Source of the DNA: Polaribacter sargassicola
GTDB lineage: Bacteria > Bacteroidota > Bacteroidia > Flavobacteriales > Flavobacteriaceae
Length of the DNA: 64,000 nucleotides
Direction of reading: 5' to 3'
Assembly: GCF_021991835.1 (NCBI RefSeq)
Contig: NZ_JAHDAU010000004.1
Location: 186,001 to 250,000 of the forward strand
The notes beneath the pieces were generated by a model. That model saw only the letters and a program-made list of their open reading frames with translations. It had not been told where the DNA came from and ran no database searches. Below, piece by piece: positions 42,789 to 50,842 of this stretch (its first letter is position 1; every line of letters starts with the position of its first letter). The position numbers and the translations under genes are program-made.

Positions 42789-45563
42789 TTAATTTACTAG
42801 TTGCTTTGTAGAAGGTTTAAACTTAGTTAAAACAATTCCATCAACAGCAGCTTCATATTCTGCCATAGTAGGAGTTCTACCTAAAATTGTAGATAAAACA
42901 ACCACAGGTGTAGATGATAATAACGATTCACCTTTTTTCTCTCCTGTATCTTTTACAACTCTACCTTGAAACAAACGTGTAGAAGTAGCCATTACAGTAT
43001 CTCCTGGTTCAGCTTTTTCTTGGTTACCCATACAAAGGTTACAACCAGGTCTCTCTAAATAAAGCATATTTTCATACTTAGTACGAGCTAAACCTTTTGG
43101 TGCACTATCATCAAATTCGAAACCTGAGTATTTTTGTAATACTTCCCAATCTCCTTCTGCTTTTAACTCATCAACAATATTATATGTTGGAGGTGCAACA
43201 ACTAATGGTGCATTAAATACAACTTTACCTTGTTGTGCTTCAATATTTTTTAACATTTGGGCTAATATTTTCATATCACCTTTATGAACCATACAAGATC
43301 CTACAAAACCTAAATCTACCTTTTTAGTTCCACCATAATATGATAAAGGTCTAATTACATCATGTGTATAACGCTTAGAAACATCATCATTATTAACATC
43401 TGGATCTGCAATCATTGGTTCTGCTATTTCATCTAAATCGATAATAACTTCAGCATGATATTTTGCATTTGAATCTGGTCTTAAAGCAGGCTTAATTCCT
43501 GTTTTAAGCTCGGTAATTCTAGTTTCTGCTTTTTCTACAAGTCCTTTTAAAACTTGCTTAGCATTATCCATACCTTTATCAATCATAATATTAATACGTT
43601 CTTTGGCTATTTCCAAAGATTCTATTAATGTTTCGTCTTCCGAAATACAGATTGATGCTTTTGCTTTCATTTCTGCTGTCCAATCTGTAAATGTAAAGGC
43701 TTGATCTGCTGTTAGAGTACCAATATGTACTTCTATTACACGACCCTGAAATACATTTTCTCCACCAAATTGCTTTAACATTTGTTGTTGTGTAGCATGT
43801 ACTACATCACGGAAATCCATATAAGATTTCATAGTACCTTTAAAGGTTACTTTTACAGATTCTGGAATTGGCATAGAAGCTTCTCCTGTAGCTAATGCTA
43901 AGGCAACTGTACCTGAATCTGCTCCGAATGCAACACCTTTAGACATACGTGTATGTGAATCTCCACCGATGATAATATCCCAATCTCCAACAGTAATATC
44001 ATTTAATACTTTATGAATAACATCTGTCATTGGAAAATATACTCCTTTTGGATCACGACCAGTAATTAAACCAAAATCGTTCATAAACTTCATCAATCTA
44101 GGAATATTAGCTTTAGATTTATCATCCCAAACAGATGCTGTATGACAACCTGATTGATATGCACCATCTACGATTGGAGAAATAACAGTTGCAGCCATCA
44201 TTTCTAATTCTTGAGAAGTCATTAAACCTGTAGTATCTTGAGAACCTACAATGTTAACCTCTGCACGAACATAAGAACCTGCATGTAAAGTTGCACCAGA
44301 TGTTCCAACTGCATTTTTATTAAATATTTTTTCTACTGCCGTTAAGCCTTGTCCTTCTATAGAAACTTCTTTTGAAGGAGCGTAAACTTGTGGCACTTCT
44401 ACACCTAATAATTTACAAGCAAATGTTTGTAATTTTTTACCAAAAACAACAGCATAAGAACCTCCTGCCTTCATAAACTCCATTTTTTGAGGAGTAAATG
44501 CTTCAGAAATGTCTTTTAACATTACTTTTCCATGGTATAATTTTTTCTCTTTTGTGTTTATTGTTAAAACAGTACCTGTTTCTACAGAATACATTTGTTT
44601 TAAAATAGGCTCTCCATCTTCATCTACAATAGTATTACCATTTTCATCTTTTTGCTGAACCCAGTTTTTAAGATCTAAACCTATACCACCTGTTACACCA
44701 ACTGTTGTTAAAAAAATTGGAGCAATACCATTTGTACCTGCAATTACAGGTGCAATATTAATAAATGGTACATATGGGCTTGATGGAATTCCTGTCCATA
44801 AAGCAACGTTATTTACACCAGACATTCTAGAAGACCCAACTCCCATTGTTCCTTTTTCTGCAATTAACATTACACGTTTATCTGGGTGTTGCTCTTTTAA
44901 AGCCAACACTTCTTGTTGCATTTCTTTATTATGCTCAAAAATACATTGTCCGTGTAATTCACGGTCAGAACGAGAGTGTGCATCACCTCCTGGTGATAAT
45001 AAATCTGTAGAAATATCTCCAACACCAGCAATGTATGTTACTACTTCTATTTCTTCTTCTATTTCTGGTAATTTTGTAAAAAACTCAGCTTTAGAGTAAC
45101 TTTCAATAATATCTTTTGCTATTTCACTTCCGTTTTCAAAAGCCTCTTTTAAACGATCTGTGTCTGCTTCGTAAAGAAAAACTTGTGTTTTTAATACTTT
45201 TGCAGCTTGTTTTGCTATAGCTACATCACTACCTAAAGCAAGATCTAATAATACTTTTACAGAAGGACCTCCTTTCATGTGCGATAATTGCTCTAAAGCA
45301 AACTCTGGAGTAATTTCTTTTACAATCTCTTCTCCTAAAATAATTTCTTTTAAAAACTTAGCTTTAACAGTTGCAGCACTTGTGGTTCCTGGCAAAACAT
45401 TGTATATAAAAAAGTTTAGAGATTCTTCTCTATGCTCATTATCTAAATCTTTAATTTGGGAAATGATAGCACTTAATAAATCTGCACCATCAATTGGCTT
45501 TGGATGAAGTTTTAAACCTTTTCGGTCTTCTATCTCCTGGAGATAATCCTTGTAAATATTCAT
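42789..45563 (-). CDS. acnB: Aconitate hydratase B (2-methylisocitrate dehydratase type)
   Basis: A 924-residue AcnB-type aconitase with the extra N-terminal HEAT-like domain (about 1-160), then the swivel domain and the three catalytic domains. Cluster-binding motifs: GFVGSCMVHKGD and ERPGCNLCMGNQEKA; GGDSHTRM is the substrate loop. It works in the TCA cycle and can also process 2-methylisocitrate. AcnB proteins can bind their own mRNA when the cluster is lost. The leader of this gene contains a perfect 12-bp inverted repeat (45586-45615). Confidence 0.95.
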   Translation of the reverse strand: MNIYKDYLQEIEDRKGLKLHPKPIDGADLLSAIISQIKDLDNEHREESLNFFIYNVLPGTTSAATVKAKFLKEIILGEEIVKEITPEFALEQLSHMKGGPSVKVLLDLALGSDVAIAKQAAKVLKTQVFLYEADTDRLKEAFENGSEIAKDIIESYSKAEFFTKLPEIEEEIEVVTYIAGVGDISTDLLSPGGDAHSRSDRELHGQCIFEHNKEMQQEVLALKEQHPDKRVMLIAEKGTMGVGSSRMSGVNNVALWTGIPSSPYVPFINIAPVIAGTNGIAPIFLTTVGVTGGIGLDLKNWVQQKDENGNTIVDEDGEPILKQMYSVETGTVLTINTKEKKLYHGKVMLKDISEAFTPQKMEFMKAGGSYAVVFGKKLQTFACKLLGVEVPQVYAPSKEVSIEGQGLTAVEKIFNKNAVGTSGATLHAGSYVRAEVNIVGSQDTTGLMTSQELEMMAATVISPIVDGAYQSGCHTASVWDDKSKANIPRLMKFMNDFGLITGRDPKGVYFPMTDVIHKVLNDITVGDWDIIIGGDSHTRMSKGVAFGADSGTVALALATGEASMPIPESVKVTFKGTMKSYMDFRDVVHATQQQMLKQFGGENVFQGRVIEVHIGTLTADQAFTFTDWTAEMKAKASICISEDETLIESLEIAKERINIMIDKGMDNAKQVLKGLVEKAETRITELKTGIKPALRPDSNAKYHAEVIIDLDEIAEPMIADPDVNNDDVSKRYTHDVIRPLSYYGGTKKVDLGFVGSCMVHKGDMKILAQMLKNIEAQQGKVVFNAPLVVAPPTYNIVDELKAEGDWEVLQKYSGFEFDDSAPKGLARTKYENMLYLERPGCNLCMGNQEKAEPGDTVMATSTRLFQGRVVKDTGEKKGESLLSSTPVVVLSTILGRTPTMAEYEAAVDGIVLTKFKPSTKQLVN

Positions 45564-45585
45564 GAAAGAAATCTTTAGTTAGTAC

Positions 45586-45615
45586 AACGTTTAAATTAAT
45601 TAAAATTTAAACGTT
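45586..45615 (-). repeat. Perfect dyad in the acnB leader
   Basis: Arms AACGTTTAAATT and AATTTAAACGTT (12 bp, no mismatch) around a 6-nt AATTAA spacer. It lies between the predicted start of transcription and the acnB ATG (23 nt from it), so it can act as an operator or as an mRNA hairpin. No T run follows. Confidence 0.75.
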
Positions 45616-45650
45616 TAATGTATTTGTTATTTGTTAATTTTTAGTAAAAA

Positions 45651-45658
45651 CAAATTTA
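45651..45658 (-). promoter_or_regulatory. -7 box (TAAATTTG) for acnB
   Basis: Exact TAnnTTTG match on the minus strand, about 88 nt before the ATG; gives a leader of about 80 nt. -33 region not consensus. Confidence 0.5.
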
Positions 45659-45805
45659 CATTTTTTATATTGATATTAAAAAATAAATAATAGTTTGCAG
45701 CAATTTATGAATAAACAAAAGCTATACATATATTTATTAAATTAAATCTAAGTAAAACAGCAATTTACCTAGTAAAAATGGAAGATTCTTAAAATTATAG
45801 TAAAA

Positions 45806-46107
45806 GCAGACTAATAAGCCGAATTCTGTACCTTATAAAAATAAGGCTCTTATCATTTATCTAGTTCTAAAATTACTCTTAGAATCTATCTGCCTACCCT
45901 TTAGAATCGAGCGAGTAACTCTCAAACTCTAATATACATGGCATTTCACCTCATAGAGTTTACCTGGTTTCACTACAGCCTAACTGTACATTCTTTCTGT
46001 TGCACTTGTCCTCAACTCTCGTTGGACGGATGTTATCCGCTATGATTACTCTTTGGTGTCCGGACTTTCCTACTTATTATTAAAATAAGTCGATAAGATA
46101 AGTCTGC
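45806..46107 (-). ncRNA. rnpB: RNase P RNA (type A)
   Basis: About 302 nt on the minus strand. The closing P1 helix pairs GCAGACT at both ends (46107-46101 with 45812-45806). Conserved cores are present: GGAAAGTCCGGAC near the 5' end (46058-46070), GAGGACAAGTGCAACAGAAAG in the P10-P12 area, and ACAGAATTCGGCTTAT near the 3' end (45814-45829). It is the catalytic RNA that trims 5' leaders from pre-tRNAs. It lies alone between acnB and dnaJ. Confidence 0.95.
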
Positions 46108-46143
46108 TAATTCTATAATTTTTTATAATTATTTTTTTAATTC

Positions 46144-46172
46144 ATAAAAAAACCCACTCATATATGAGTGGG
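46144..46172 (-). terminator. Terminator after dnaJ
   Basis: Perfect stem CCCACTCA / TGAGTGGG with loop TATA, followed on the minus strand by seven T residues. It separates dnaJ from rnpB. Confidence 0.85.
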
Positions 46173-46299
46173 AAAAATTGCTATGAAAAAGAAAAAGTGT
46201 TGCTAATAAATTAACAACACTACAAATGTATACTAAAAAGCTTTATAAAAAAACAATTATTTTAAAAAAAATTATTATTTCTAATTTATTAACATTTTT

Positions 46300-47430
46300 T
46301 TATGAAAACATGTCTTTTACTTTTTCAAAAAATGATTTGTCTGACTTGTTAGGACTTGGCCTAAAGTTATCATTATCAGACATTTTCTCGAAAAATTGCT
46401 TTTGTTCTTTATTTAACTCTTGAGGTGTCCAAACACTAATATGTATTAAAAAATCTCCTGTTCCGTAACGCTCTATACTTGGTAAACCTTTACCTTTTAA
46501 TCTTAAAATCTTACCAGACTGTGTACCTGCTTCAATCTTAATTTTTACTTTACCAGTTAATGTATCTACCTCTTTACTGGTTCCTAAAACAGCTTCAGAA
46601 AAATTGATATATAAATCAAAATGAATGTTTGTACCTTCTCTTTTTAAAGTTTCATGAGGTATTTCTTCAATTAACACCAATAAATCTCCCGAAATTGAAT
46701 TTTTACCAGGAGCATCATTCCCTTTTCCTCCTACTTTTAACTGTACTCCTTCTGTAACACCAGCAGGAATATTAATAGGTACAGTTTCTTCTTTTACAAT
46801 TAAACCTTGTGCATCTGCACCATTTGGTTTACTACTTATAATTTCTCCGGCACCAGAACAAGTACTACAAGTAGTTGCTGTTTGCATTCTACCTAAAATT
46901 GTATTTGTAACTCGCATTTGTTGACCAGAACCATTACAAGTTGTACAAGTTTTATATCTTACACCATCTGCTTGTACTTTTCTACGGACTTTTACTTTCT
47001 TCTCTACTCCTTTGGCAATTTCTTCTAAAGTTAATTTTACACGAATACGCATATTGCTACCTTTAACTCTTGCTTGCCTTTGGCCTCCGCCACCGCCGAA
47101 ACCTCCAAAGCCGCCGCCGCCAAAGATATCTCCAAACTGACTAAAAATATCATCCATGTTCATACCTCCGCCACCAAAGCCGCCTGCGCCGCCACCTTGT
47201 GGACCATCAAAAGCTGCATGACCATATTGATCATAACGCGCTTTCTTATTTTCATCACTTAAGATTTCATAAGCTTCCGCTGCTTTTTTAAAGTTTTCTT
47301 CAGCTGTTGTATCTCCAGGGTTTTTATCTGGATGATATTTTATAGCCATTTTTCTGTATGCTTTCTTAATTTCTGCTTGAGTTGCAGATTTAGAAATTCC
47401 TAATATCTCGTAAAAGTCTTGTTTTGCCAT
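46300..47430 (-). CDS. dnaJ: Chaperone DnaJ (Hsp40)
   Basis: A 376-residue type I Hsp40: J domain (1-70, HPD at 33-35), Gly-rich linker (about 78-118) and C-terminal substrate domains. It delivers clients to DnaK and stimulates its ATPase. Only two of the four zinc motifs are present: CTTCNGSG (Cys162/165) and CSTCSGAG (Cys188/191); the first and fourth CxxCxGxG repeats are missing. The Gly-rich linker is coded by unusually GC-rich codons (47085-47200). The gene is 69 nt downstream of grpE on the same strand. Confidence 0.96.
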   Translation of the reverse strand: MAKQDFYEILGISKSATQAEIKKAYRKMAIKYHPDKNPGDTTAEENFKKAAEAYEILSDENKKARYDQYGHAAFDGPQGGGAGGFGGGGMNMDDIFSQFGDIFGGGGFGGFGGGGGQRQARVKGSNMRIRVKLTLEEIAKGVEKKVKVRRKVQADGVRYKTCTTCNGSGQQMRVTNTILGRMQTATTCSTCSGAGEIISSKPNGADAQGLIVKEETVPINIPAGVTEGVQLKVGGKGNDAPGKNSISGDLLVLIEEIPHETLKREGTNIHFDLYINFSEAVLGTSKEVDTLTGKVKIKIEAGTQSGKILRLKGKGLPSIERYGTGDFLIHISVWTPQELNKEQKQFFEKMSDNDNFRPSPNKSDKSFFEKVKDMFS

Positions 47431-47436
47431 AATTTT

Positions 47437-47480
47437 TCAATTATCAATTAACAACAATCAATGATCAATGGTAATTGTAA
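47437..47480. repeat. Low-complexity CAAT/ATCAAT spacer
   Basis: Between grpE and dnaJ, several near copies of TCAAT/ATCAATG and CAATTATCAATTAACAAC. Such spacers recur in Flavobacteriaceae genomes; no role is evident. Confidence 0.4.
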
Positions 47481-47499
47481 AATATTAATTGTAATTTAT

Positions 47500-48048
47500 T
47501 TATTGTCCAATTACTACTTTTGGGTAACGAATTATCTTGTCACCTAATTTGTATCCTTTTTCTACACAATCAATAATTTTTCCTTTTAGATCTTCTGTAG
47601 GTGCTGGTATCTGAGTAATTGCTTCGTGTATTTCTGCATCAAAAGTATCACCTGCTTTGGTTTCTATTTTTGATAGCCCTTTTTGCTCTAAAGTATTATA
47701 AAGTTTGTTATAAATTAATAGAACTCCTTTTCTTAATTCTTCTGCTTCTTTATCTTCTTCTATGTGTGACAAAGCTCTTTCAAAATCATCTATAACTGGC
47801 AGTAAAGATGTCATAACTTCTTGTCCTGCTGTTTTAAATAATTCTATTCTTTCTCTAGAAGTTCTTTTTTTATAGTTTTCAAATTCTGCAAAAAGACGTA
47901 AAAACTTATCTTTTTCTACCTGAACTAATTCTTCTGCAGTAGGTTCTTCTTTTACCACTTCTTCTTCAACCTCTTGATTTTCTTCTGATTGAACAACTTC
48001 TGGCTCGTTTTTTATTTCTTCTTCTTGTATATTTTCTTTCTTACTCAT
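47500..48048 (-). CDS. grpE: GrpE nucleotide exchange factor
   Basis: A 182-residue protein: a Glu-rich N-terminal coil (about 5-45), a long helix with FLRLFAEFENYKKRTSRERIE, and the C-terminal beta domain (EAITQIPAPTEDLKGKIIDCVEKGYKLGDKIIRYPKVVIG). GrpE dimers release ADP from DnaK. I start at MSKKENIQ (48048); the in-frame ATG 18 codons upstream adds unrelated sequence. Operon with dnaJ. Confidence 0.96.
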   Translation of the reverse strand: MSKKENIQEEEIKNEPEVVQSEENQEVEEEVVKEEPTAEELVQVEKDKFLRLFAEFENYKKRTSRERIELFKTAGQEVMTSLLPVIDDFERALSHIEEDKEAEELRKGVLLIYNKLYNTLEQKGLSKIETKAGDTFDAEIHEAITQIPAPTEDLKGKIIDCVEKGYKLGDKIIRYPKVVIGQ

Positions 48049-48100
48049 TATCTTGTAATCGTTAAATTGTACTCTGTTTATTCGCAAAAACATTGCCAAC

Positions 48101-48132
48101 AAAAAAATAGTGTCAGATTGACACTATTTTTT
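48101..48132 (-). terminator. Terminator after the HNH gene
   Basis: Perfect stem AAATAGTGTCA / TGACACTATTT followed on the minus strand by a T run, between the HNH gene and grpE. Confidence 0.85.
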
Positions 48133-48141
48133 ATCTTATTT

Positions 48142-48693
48142 TTAAATTTTAACATGAGCCCAATTCTCTCCGCTCTTAATTCGGTGTATTTGCATATCCG
48201 AAACTCCAAACCGCTTGGCTATCATTGTTATTCTTGTTCTCTTATTTTTTAGCTGCCTTTTAATTATCTTAACTTTTCCTTCTGAAAGTTTATAACTTGT
48301 TTTTTTATTTTTTTTAGCCTCTATAAAAACAGGATTTTTAAATTGATGCAACTCTTTTTCTCTTTTGGTTGCCCATTTTAAATTTTCTACTCTGTTATCT
48401 AATTTGTTATAATTTAAGTGAATTACAAAAACTTGTTCTTCGTTTTCTTTTTCTATAAAATGACGTGCAACTAATTTATGAACATACCTACCTGTTGTTT
48501 TACCATTTTCTTTTTGTTTTAAAGATAAAAAAACATAACCGTTAGTATAAGTCTCTTTTTTTAAATACTCTTTTTCTTTTTTTTTGCAATTTATTATTCT
48601 TCCGTAATTTGATATCTTAAACTTTTCTTTATCAGAAATTTTCTCATCAAATTCTATTTCTTTCCATTCTTCATTAAATAAATTTCTTATCAT
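48142..48693 (-). CDS. Stand-alone NUMOD4-HNH protein with C-terminal HTH
   Basis: A 183-residue basic protein. N-terminal NUMOD4 (EEWKEIEFDEK ... FKISNYGRIIN, about 8-35), central HNH core (YVHKLVARHFIE; VIHLNYNKLDNRVENLKWAT, about 65-112) and C-terminal helix-turn-helix (MIAKRFGVSDMQIHRIKSG, about 150-175). This architecture is that of phage/intron homing endonucleases, yet no intron, intein or phage gene is near. The catalytic His pair reads IH instead of HH/DH, so nuclease activity is uncertain. It sits between murA and grpE, flanked by its own terminator. It may be a mobile or a domesticated endonuclease. Confidence 0.82.
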   Translation of the reverse strand: MIRNLFNEEWKEIEFDEKISDKEKFKISNYGRIINCKKKEKEYLKKETYTNGYVFLSLKQKENGKTTGRYVHKLVARHFIEKENEEQVFVIHLNYNKLDNRVENLKWATKREKELHQFKNPVFIEAKKNKKTSYKLSEGKVKIIKRQLKNKRTRITMIAKRFGVSDMQIHRIKSGENWAHVKI

Positions 48694-48732
48694 AATATTA
48701 AAGTGTTTTTAAATTATTAAAAATACTTTTCC

Positions 48733-50043
48733 TTAGTCAGCAATTCTTTCAATTTTTGCACCAATAGATTTTAAACGTTCTTCTATATTTTCGTATCCTC
48801 TATCAATTTGTTCTATATGATCTATAACACTTGTTCCCTTGGCAGATAAAGCAGCAATTAATAAAGAAATACCCGCTCTAATATCTGGCGAGCTCATCTT
48901 TGTTGCTTTTAATTGTGATTGATGATTATGACCAATAACTGTTGCTCTATGCGGATCACATAAAATAACTTTTGCTCCCATATCAATTAGCTTGTCAACA
49001 AAAAACAATCTACTTTCAAACATTTTTTGATGTATTAACACATTACCTTTAGCTTGTGTAGCAATTACTAATACAATACTTAATAAATCTGGCGTAAAAC
49101 CTGGCCATGGTGCATCTGCCACTGTTAAAACAGAACCGTCTATATAATTTTGAATTTCATAAGATTCTTGTTCTGGGATATAAATATCGTCTCCTCTCTT
49201 TTCTAATGTAATTCCTAACTTTCTAAATACATTTGGTATTTGACCTAAGTTTTCCCAAGATACATTTTTTATAGTTAACTCAGATTGTGTCATTACGGCA
49301 ACACCAATCCAAGAACCAATTTCTATCATATCTGGTAAAACGGTATGCTCACATCCACCTAAATAATCTACACCATTTATGGTTAATAAATTAGAACCTA
49401 CACCTGTAATGTTTGCTCCCATAGAATTCAACATTTTACATAATTGTTGAATGTAAGGTTCGCAAGCTGCGTTATAAATAGTTGTTTTACCTGTTGCTAA
49501 AACAGCAGCCATAATAATATTTGCTGTACCTGTAACCGATGCTTCATCTAATAACATTTCTGTACCAAATAACTCTTCTGCATCTACACCGTAAAAATGT
49601 TCTTCTTTATTATAACGGAATTTAGCTCCTAATCGTATAAAACCTTCAAAATGGGTATCTAATCTTCTTCTACCAATTTTATCTCCTCCTGGTCTTGGTA
49701 TATATCCTTTACCAAAACGAGCTAAAAGAGGACCAACAATCATAATAGAACCTCTTAAAGAACTACCATCCCTCTTAAAATCTGCAGATTCTAAATATTC
49801 CAAATTAATTTCGTCTGCTTGAAAAGAATAAGAGTTTTTACCTAGCTTTTCTACTTTAACACCTAATTCGCCAAGAATAAAAATTAATTTATTTACGTCT
49901 ATAATATCCGGAACGTTATTTACTGTTACTTTTTCTGGTGTTAATAAAACCGCACAAAGTATTTGTAAAACTTCATTTTTTGCTCCTTGAGGAGTAATTG
50001 TTCCGTTTAATTTATGACCGCCTTCAATTTTAAATGATGCCAT
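48733..50043 (-). CDS. murA: UDP-N-acetylglucosamine 1-carboxyvinyltransferase
   Basis: A 436-residue enolpyruvyl transferase that makes UDP-GlcNAc-enolpyruvate, the first committed step of peptidoglycan synthesis. Seen: the conserved start FKIEGGHKLNGTI, GAKNEVL, SLRGSIMIVGPLLARFG and the active-site loop PRPGGDKIGRR. The residue that is Cys115 in E. coli is Asp (Asp121), the form known to be insensitive to fosfomycin. It starts 3 nt after the DUF4290 stop, so it is in one operon with it. Confidence 0.96.
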   Translation of the reverse strand: MASFKIEGGHKLNGTITPQGAKNEVLQILCAVLLTPEKVTVNNVPDIIDVNKLIFILGELGVKVEKLGKNSYSFQADEINLEYLESADFKRDGSSLRGSIMIVGPLLARFGKGYIPRPGGDKIGRRRLDTHFEGFIRLGAKFRYNKEEHFYGVDAEELFGTEMLLDEASVTGTANIIMAAVLATGKTTIYNAACEPYIQQLCKMLNSMGANITGVGSNLLTINGVDYLGGCEHTVLPDMIEIGSWIGVAVMTQSELTIKNVSWENLGQIPNVFRKLGITLEKRGDDIYIPEQESYEIQNYIDGSVLTVADAPWPGFTPDLLSIVLVIATQAKGNVLIHQKMFESRLFFVDKLIDMGAKVILCDPHRATVIGHNHQSQLKATKMSSPDIRAGISLLIAALSAKGTSVIDHIEQIDRGYENIEERLKSIGAKIERIAD

Positions 50044-50046
50044 ACA

Positions 50047-50703
50047 CTAATATCTTTTTCTATTTTTATTTTGATTATTATGGTGCGGCTTCTTGTAATT
50101 ATTCTTAGAATTATGTTGCCCTTGCGTTGTTCTTTTCTTTAGTAAACTTTTACTTTCTGAAAGTGTTTCTTCTGAGTTTCTTAAATCTAATTTACCATCA
50201 GATAAATCATATAGATGATTAAAAATAACATTATCATCTACAGTATCTTTATTCCAATTTAAGTAACATTTTTTCATGTGATTAGCAATCGTAAAAACCA
50301 AAGCTTCCTTTTTTTCACCTTCTTCCCAGCTTAAAGCAATATCAATCATTGTTTGGATATTGTTACCATAATAACGGTATCTTGATGCTGATTTAGGGTA
50401 AGGCAAACCCTCTGGTTTTTCTTGTAACTCTTCTTTAGATGGTTGTGGGTAAGGAGACTCTACGTCTAATTTAAAATCTGCCATAATGTACAATTGATCC
50501 CAAAGCTTGTGCTTAAAATCTGGTACATCACGCAAATGTGGCTGTAAATTACCCATAACATCTACAATAGCTTTTGCCATTTTATCGCGTTCTTCTTTTG
50601 TTTCTAGAGCTACGCAATGGTCTACTAATTTTTGTATATGTCTGCCGTATTCTGGAATAATCATTAACGGTCTTTCTGAATTATATTCTAAATCGAATGT
50701 CAT
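50047..50703 (-). CDS. DUF4290 protein
   Basis: A 218-residue cytosolic protein, almost entirely helical, beginning FDLEYNSERPLMIIPEYGRHIQ, with DVPDFKHKLWDQLYIMADF and YPKSASRYRYYGNNIQ, the signature of Bacteroidota DUF4290. The C-terminal 35 residues are a basic Asn/Lys/His-rich tail. Function unknown; the constant linkage to murA suggests a role in envelope growth or its control (inference). Confidence 0.88.
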   Translation of the reverse strand: MTFDLEYNSERPLMIIPEYGRHIQKLVDHCVALETKEERDKMAKAIVDVMGNLQPHLRDVPDFKHKLWDQLYIMADFKLDVESPYPQPSKEELQEKPEGLPYPKSASRYRYYGNNIQTMIDIALSWEEGEKKEALVFTIANHMKKCYLNWNKDTVDDNVIFNHLYDLSDGKLDLRNSEETLSESKSLLKKRTTQGQHNSKNNYKKPHHNNQNKNRKRY

Positions 50704-50842
50704 TTATTTGTTTTTGTGAAGTGTGTTCTCAATACATTTTCCTTTCTCCTTTTTATCAAAAGAAAACACTAGAGCTAACAATTATGTTTGTAGTTATTTA
50801 ACGTTGCAAAATAACGATTTATTTTTTGTTTATAAAAAATTC

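Noticed and set aside
47074..47262. GC-rich stretch in dnaJ as horizontally acquired DNA
   Set aside because: It encodes the Gly-rich linker; GGC/GGT glycine codons explain the composition.
48142..48693. HNH gene as part of a restriction or phage-defence island
   Set aside because: No methylase, nuclease partner or other defence gene is nearby; neighbours are housekeeping genes.
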